From positions 1 through 64,000 of the forward strand of contig SVFB01000056.1 of the NCBI GenBank assembly GCA_015057085.1: a stretch of 64,000 nt of DNA, read 5' to 3'. The notes below the pieces were generated by a model, which saw only the letters and a program-made list of their open reading frames with translations, had not been told where the DNA came from and did no database searches. Numbering within the stretch: position 1 is the stretch's first letter; each line of letters starts with the position of its first letter. Both the position numbers and the translations under genes were made by a program. This stretch comes from Lachnospiraceae bacterium. Its GTDB lineage: Bacteria; Bacillota; Clostridia; Lachnospirales; Lachnospiraceae. Below are positions 60,679-64,000 of this stretch, piece by piece.

Positions 60679-61794
60679 ATGAAGCAACAAATGATACAAC
60701 TGTTGCATGAGGCTGAAGGGTTCGTTTCCGGGCAGGAGTTATGTGACCATTTCGGTGTCTCGAGAACAGCAGTGTGGAAAGTGATTAATCAACTAAAAGA
60801 AGAGGGCTATATCATCGAGTCGGTGACCCGAAAGGGATATCGGTTGCTAGAGGCTCCGGATTTGATGACAGCGGAGGAAATTTTTGCTGCGAGAGGGCGA
60901 ATCCACAGCGCTTGTGGGCCTGTATCATCAGAAACGCCGGCGAATGCATCCTCAAATGGTGCACTCAGAGATATCGCAGGCGAAAAACTTAAAATGGGTT
61001 GTCGGATATTAAGCTATGATACCATTGACTCTACCAACATCCGTGCTGCGAAGTTGGATGAGGAAGGCTATCCGTCCGGCAGTCTTGTGGTAAGCGAAGA
61101 GCAGACAGCGGGCAAAGGCCGTCGTGGGCGAAGCTGGTCATCCCCATCCGGCAAAGGCATCTTTATGAGTTTGATGATTCGACCGGAAATCAATCCAAAT
61201 CATGCCTCCATGCTAACGTTGGTGGCAGCACTTGCAGTCAGTCGCGCAATTTCACGTGTGCTTGGCACGAAACTTCCGGAAAATGCGCTTGCAATCAAAT
61301 GGCCAAATGATATTGTATTAAACGGGAAGAAAATCGTAGGAATCTTGACCGAGATGAATGCCCAAATGGATTACGTGAATCATATTGTCATCGGAATCGG
61401 CATCAATGTGCACAATACAGATTTCCCGGATGATATTAAAGATACTGCAACTTCTTTATATAAAGAAAGCGGCGTGAGAATAAAGCGCGCGGATTTGATA
61501 GCAGCATTTTTAGATGAATTTGAGCATGATTACGAAATCTTTTTAAAAACAGAGGATTTGTCTGCGCTGCAGGAAGAGTATAATAAGCTTTTGATTAATC
61601 GCAATCGCCAGGTGAAAGTGCTTGATCCAAAAGGTGAATTTACAGGAATTGCAAAAGGAATCGATGTTACCGGCGAGCTGCTGGTGGAAGTGGAGCACTC
61701 GGGTGAAAAGGCAGGAAATCCGACGCAAGAGATCGAGGTGAAAAAGATTTCCAGCGGAGAAGTTTCAGTGAGAGGAATATATGGATATGTCTGA
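60679..61794 (+). CDS. birA: Biotin ligase / biotin operon repressor
   Basis: A 371-residue bifunctional BirA. The N-terminal helix-turn-helix (GQELCDHFGVSRTAVWKVINQL) binds the biotin operator. The ligase domain has the GKGRRGRSW ATP/biotin loop and AIKWPNDIVLNGKKIVGIL, and ends in an SH3-like domain. It joins biotin to carboxylase carriers and represses biotin genes. An insert of about 30 residues (near residue 75-105, HSACGPVSSETPANASSNGA) between the domains is longer than usual. It overlaps the next gene by 14 bases. Confidence 0.92.
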   Translation: MKQQMIQLLHEAEGFVSGQELCDHFGVSRTAVWKVINQLKEEGYIIESVTRKGYRLLEAPDLMTAEEIFAARGRIHSACGPVSSETPANASSNGALRDIAGEKLKMGCRILSYDTIDSTNIRAAKLDEEGYPSGSLVVSEEQTAGKGRRGRSWSSPSGKGIFMSLMIRPEINPNHASMLTLVAALAVSRAISRVLGTKLPENALAIKWPNDIVLNGKKIVGILTEMNAQMDYVNHIVIGIGINVHNTDFPDDIKDTATSLYKESGVRIKRADLIAAFLDEFEHDYEIFLKTEDLSALQEEYNKLLINRNRQVKVLDPKGEFTGIAKGIDVTGELLVEVEHSGEKAGNPTQEIEVKKISSGEVSVRGIYGYV

Positions 61795-62122
61795 TAAAAA
61801 AGATATTCTATGCGTATCAAACGCATATCAAAAGAAATATTATCTGAATGATACATTTCAGGAATTGCCGAAGAGTATCAAGGAAGATTTGCAGGTGCTT
61901 TGTGTACTCTACACGGAGGACATCGGCGGGATTTTGACCTTATACTTTGATGAAGATGGCAATCTGGAGTTTGAGACGACCTATGAAGAAGGCGATTTCT
62001 TTTATGATGAAATCGGAAGTGTCTTAAAGATTAAGCAGTATCGCAACGAAAAGCGAGAGCTGTTTGAGGCATTGGAACTTTATTATAAGGTTCGCGTATT
62101 GGGAGAAAATCCAAATGTGTAA
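61781..62122 (+). CDS. DUF6145-like small acidic protein
   Basis: A 113-residue acidic protein (DILCVSNAYQKKYYLNDTF, LPKSIKEDLQVLCVLYTEDIGG, FDEDGNLEFETTYEEGDF). It looks like the DUF6145 family of Lachnospiraceae, of unknown function. The ATG at 61781 or 61787 may be used; GAGAGGA lies between. It overlaps birA and the dihydrouridine synthase gene, so it is part of a coupled operon. Confidence 0.75.
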   Translation: MDMSDKKDILCVSNAYQKKYYLNDTFQELPKSIKEDLQVLCVLYTEDIGGILTLYFDEDGNLEFETTYEEGDFFYDEIGSVLKIKQYRNEKRELFEALELYYKVRVLGENPNV

Positions 62123-63191
62123 CGTGATTCACCCATTAACAATCAAAAACGTAGAATTAAAAAACAACTTAATGTTGGCTCCAATGGCAGGTGTAACAGA
62201 CCTGCCTTTTCGTCTGTTATGTAAGGAACAGGGCGCAGGCCTTTTGTGCATGGAAATGGTTAGCGCAAAAGCCATCCTGTATCAGAACAAAAATACGCAG
62301 GAACTGATGAAGGTTGATCCGCGAGAGAATCCGGTATCGCTTCAGCTTTTTGGCTCGGATCCGGATATCATGAGCGAAATTGCGCAGCAAATAGAAGACG
62401 GACCCTTCGATATCATTGATGTCAATATGGGTTGTCCCGTTCCGAAAGTCGTTAAGAATCAAGAAGGCAGTGCGCTGATGCTCGATCCAAAACGAGTGGA
62501 AGCAATATTGTCAAAGATGGCAAAGGCCATCAAAAAGCCGCTGACTGTCAAAATTCGAAAAGGATTCGATGATGATCATATCAACGCGGTGGAAATTGCA
62601 AAAATTGCGGAAGCCAGCGGAGTGTCAATGATTGCAGTGCACGGAAGAACCAGAGAGCAGTATTATTCCGGAAACGCGGACTGGGATATCATTCGACAGG
62701 TGAAAGAAGCAGTCAAGATTCCGGTCATCGGAAACGGAGACTTGCATACGGCAGTTGACGTGAAACGTATGTATGAGCAGACCGGGTGTGACGGATTTAT
62801 GATTGCGAGAGGTGCGCAAGGAAATCCTTGGATTTTCTCTCAAATTCTTAAAGCCTACGAGAACAACCCGGAAGAAACAAAATCCAAGGAAGAAACAGAA
62901 GAATTAACGAAACGAAATCAATCTCATCCGAAACACGGAATGATCTACGGAAAACCATCTCGCCAGGAAGTGGCAAGGATGATTTTGCGACACGGAGCAC
63001 TCTTGATGGAGCATAAGGGTGAGTATATCGGAATGCGCGAAATTCGCAAACATGCGGCCTGGTATACAACCGGCTATCCGAATTCATCACGCATCAGAGA
63101 TGAGATAAATCACGTGGAAACTTATGAGCAGTTAACGAGTTTAATCACTTCTTGGGGACAGTTGGATCAAATAACCTTAAGAAATAATTAA
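62115..63191 (+). CDS. dusB: tRNA-dihydrouridine synthase
   Basis: A 358-residue FMN-dependent Dus enzyme that reduces uridines in the tRNA D-loop. Motifs are LAPMAGVTDLPFRLLC, QLFGSDPDIM, DVNMGCPVPKVVKN (catalytic Cys), VHGRTREQYYSG and GNGD. ATG 62115 has GGGAG 9 bases upstream; the longer frame from 62064 lies inside the previous gene. The exact Dus class is inferred. Confidence 0.9.
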   Translation: MCNVIHPLTIKNVELKNNLMLAPMAGVTDLPFRLLCKEQGAGLLCMEMVSAKAILYQNKNTQELMKVDPRENPVSLQLFGSDPDIMSEIAQQIEDGPFDIIDVNMGCPVPKVVKNQEGSALMLDPKRVEAILSKMAKAIKKPLTVKIRKGFDDDHINAVEIAKIAEASGVSMIAVHGRTREQYYSGNADWDIIRQVKEAVKIPVIGNGDLHTAVDVKRMYEQTGCDGFMIARGAQGNPWIFSQILKAYENNPEETKSKEETEELTKRNQSHPKHGMIYGKPSRQEVARMILRHGALLMEHKGEYIGMREIRKHAAWYTTGYPNSSRIRDEINHVETYEQLTSLITSWGQLDQITLRNN

Positions 63192-63360
63192 GGATTTTCC
63201 GAAGAAGAAGGATTGACCTTACAAAAATATGAGGATAATATAGCAAGTGGTGCTCCCGTGCGTGGCGCGAGCGAGTTTTGACCATATATCGAATTTCCTC
63301 AAATAATATATACGAAAACATCATAGTTATATCAATGTCAAGATGAAAAGGAGAGTTATT

Positions 63361-64000
63361 TTGGAAGAGAAAGAAAAGCGTTCTCCGCTGGAGAAGAGAA
63401 AAGCGAAGAAAAAATTAAGGAACGAGAGACCGCAAAGAATCTTTCGTGCTGCAGAAATTCCGTTAACAATTTTATGGTTACAGCTGGTATTTCAGTTATC
63501 AACCGTAGGACATATTAGCGGAAAATTTGTACTGTTTGGATTGCTTTTTGGCATCAGCTACGGACTCCTGTTGGAGTTTTTGGTATCCCTGATTCCAAAT
63601 GCAACTGCTTACAGAATTGTAAAAGCCGTTGTAATCGGGGTACTTGGAATTTTGATCACCGCAGTATACTTTGTATTCTGTAAGTTCAACACATTCTATG
63701 ACTTAAAGACGATGTTCGGTGGAGCCGGCGGAGCAGTCGGAGAATTCCAGGATTCCATTATGAAATTGATTTTCTGTGCAAACGGAATCATTCATATTAT
63801 CCTCTATTTAATTCCGCTGATTTTAAATATTGTTGCAGCAGTATTCCTTACGAAAAAATTTGCAAATGTGATTTGGAGAGAGCGCATCAACTCCATCGCA
63901 ACAGCAATTGTAGTATATATTCTCGCGCTGATTCTGGTACGCGTGATGCCAAGCGCATGGAATACCTATAAAGTTGAATACAATTACACACATGCAATCG
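63361..64000 (+). CDS. LTA-synthase-like membrane protein (partial)
   Basis: An open frame runs from a TTG at 63361 (AAAAGGAG 8 bases upstream) to the window end without a stop. It has a basic, Lys-rich N-terminus, then about four or five hydrophobic segments (GKFVLFGLLFGISYGLLLEF, AVVIGVLGILITAVYFVF, GIIHIILYLIPLILN). This matches the membrane half of LTA synthase/phosphoglycerol transferase proteins, but the catalytic sulfatase-like domain is outside the window. The 169-base gap before it has an AT-rich leader and no gene. Confidence 0.55.
   Translation, partial: MEEKEKRSPLEKRKAKKKLRNERPQRIFRAAEIPLTILWLQLVFQLSTVGHISGKFVLFGLLFGISYGLLLEFLVSLIPNATAYRIVKAVVIGVLGILITAVYFVFCKFNTFYDLKTMFGGAGGAVGEFQDSIMKLIFCANGIIHIILYLIPLILNIVAAVFLTKKFANVIWRERINSIATAIVVYILALILVRVMPSAWNTYKVEYNYTHAI

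Noticed and set aside
63245-63310. Third copy of the terminator-linked repeat
   Set aside because: Only short GC-rich words (GGCGCGAGC, CCGTGCG) are shared; the hairpin and final palindrome are missing, and it does not follow a terminator.

Overview
The window looks like a chromosome segment of a flagellated, low-to-medium GC Firmicute, most likely a member of the Lachnospiraceae. The reasons are the gene content (a fru-PTS operon with its own HPr and enzyme I, a Clostridia-type Tad pilus locus with DUF5702-, Flp1- and FHA-like proteins, MecA, a SleB-type hydrolase), strong AGGAGG ribosome sites, frequent GTG/TTG starts, and a flagellin gene with a sigma-28-like promoter. Species was not determined and GC was not computed.

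Layout. 1-4.1 kb: tRNA-Cys, a terminator-linked palindromic repeat, a 39-residue membrane peptide, a GH25 lysozyme lipoprotein, a BI-1 family membrane protein, a small alarmone synthetase and an RluA-type pseudouridine synthase. 4.2-9.9 kb: fruR-fruK-fruA-ptsH-ptsI, a complete fructose PTS phosphorelay in one operon. 10-13 kb: a DivIVA-like coiled-coil protein coupled to a two-component system. 13.1-21.9 kb: an aconitase-family hydratase, an AI-2E family permease, a 985-residue TPR / pentapeptide-repeat / P-loop protein and glycogen branching enzyme. 22-27 kb: the second copy of the repeat, a 1041-residue FliK-like protein and a GH18 hydrolase. 27.3-29.5 kb (minus strand): a protein-kinase/ATPase fusion, a MinD/CpaE-like ATPase with an apparent ATC start, and a 44-codon ORF. 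29.6-32.8 kb: mecA, a DUF1858 protein, flagellin and a FliS-like chaperone.

32.9-55.2 kb is a Tad pilus locus: prepilin peptidase, TadZ, TadA, TadB, TadC, Flp pilin, a DUF5702 protein, two TadE-like pseudopilins, a second A24 peptidase and an FHA protein. Its tadA gene is split by a 13.6-kb mobilizable element (about 35402-49053) flanked by a 13-bp direct repeat. The element carries a large serine integrase with a small-gene operon, an XRE regulator facing palindromic operators, a restriction-modification cassette (Sau3AI/MutH-like nuclease, C5 methylase, HNH nuclease), a membrane coiled-coil protein, a MobP-like relaxase, MobC, a structured oriT-like region and a family-B DNA polymerase. Joining the two 13-bp repeats on paper restores a 381-codon tadA. 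It also extends the integrase frame by 44 codons to a stop 2 bases upstream of the polymerase start. The circular form would therefore have one continuous minus-strand operon from excision to replication to mobilization, which does not exist in the integrated form. This is the most notable feature of the window.

55.3-64 kb is housekeeping: a flavodoxin/SCP2 protein, a HIT protein, murG, an SH3-SleB wall hydrolase, ornithine carbamoyltransferase, birA, a DUF6145-like protein, a dihydrouridine synthase, and the start of a probable LTA-synthase-like membrane protein cut by the window end.
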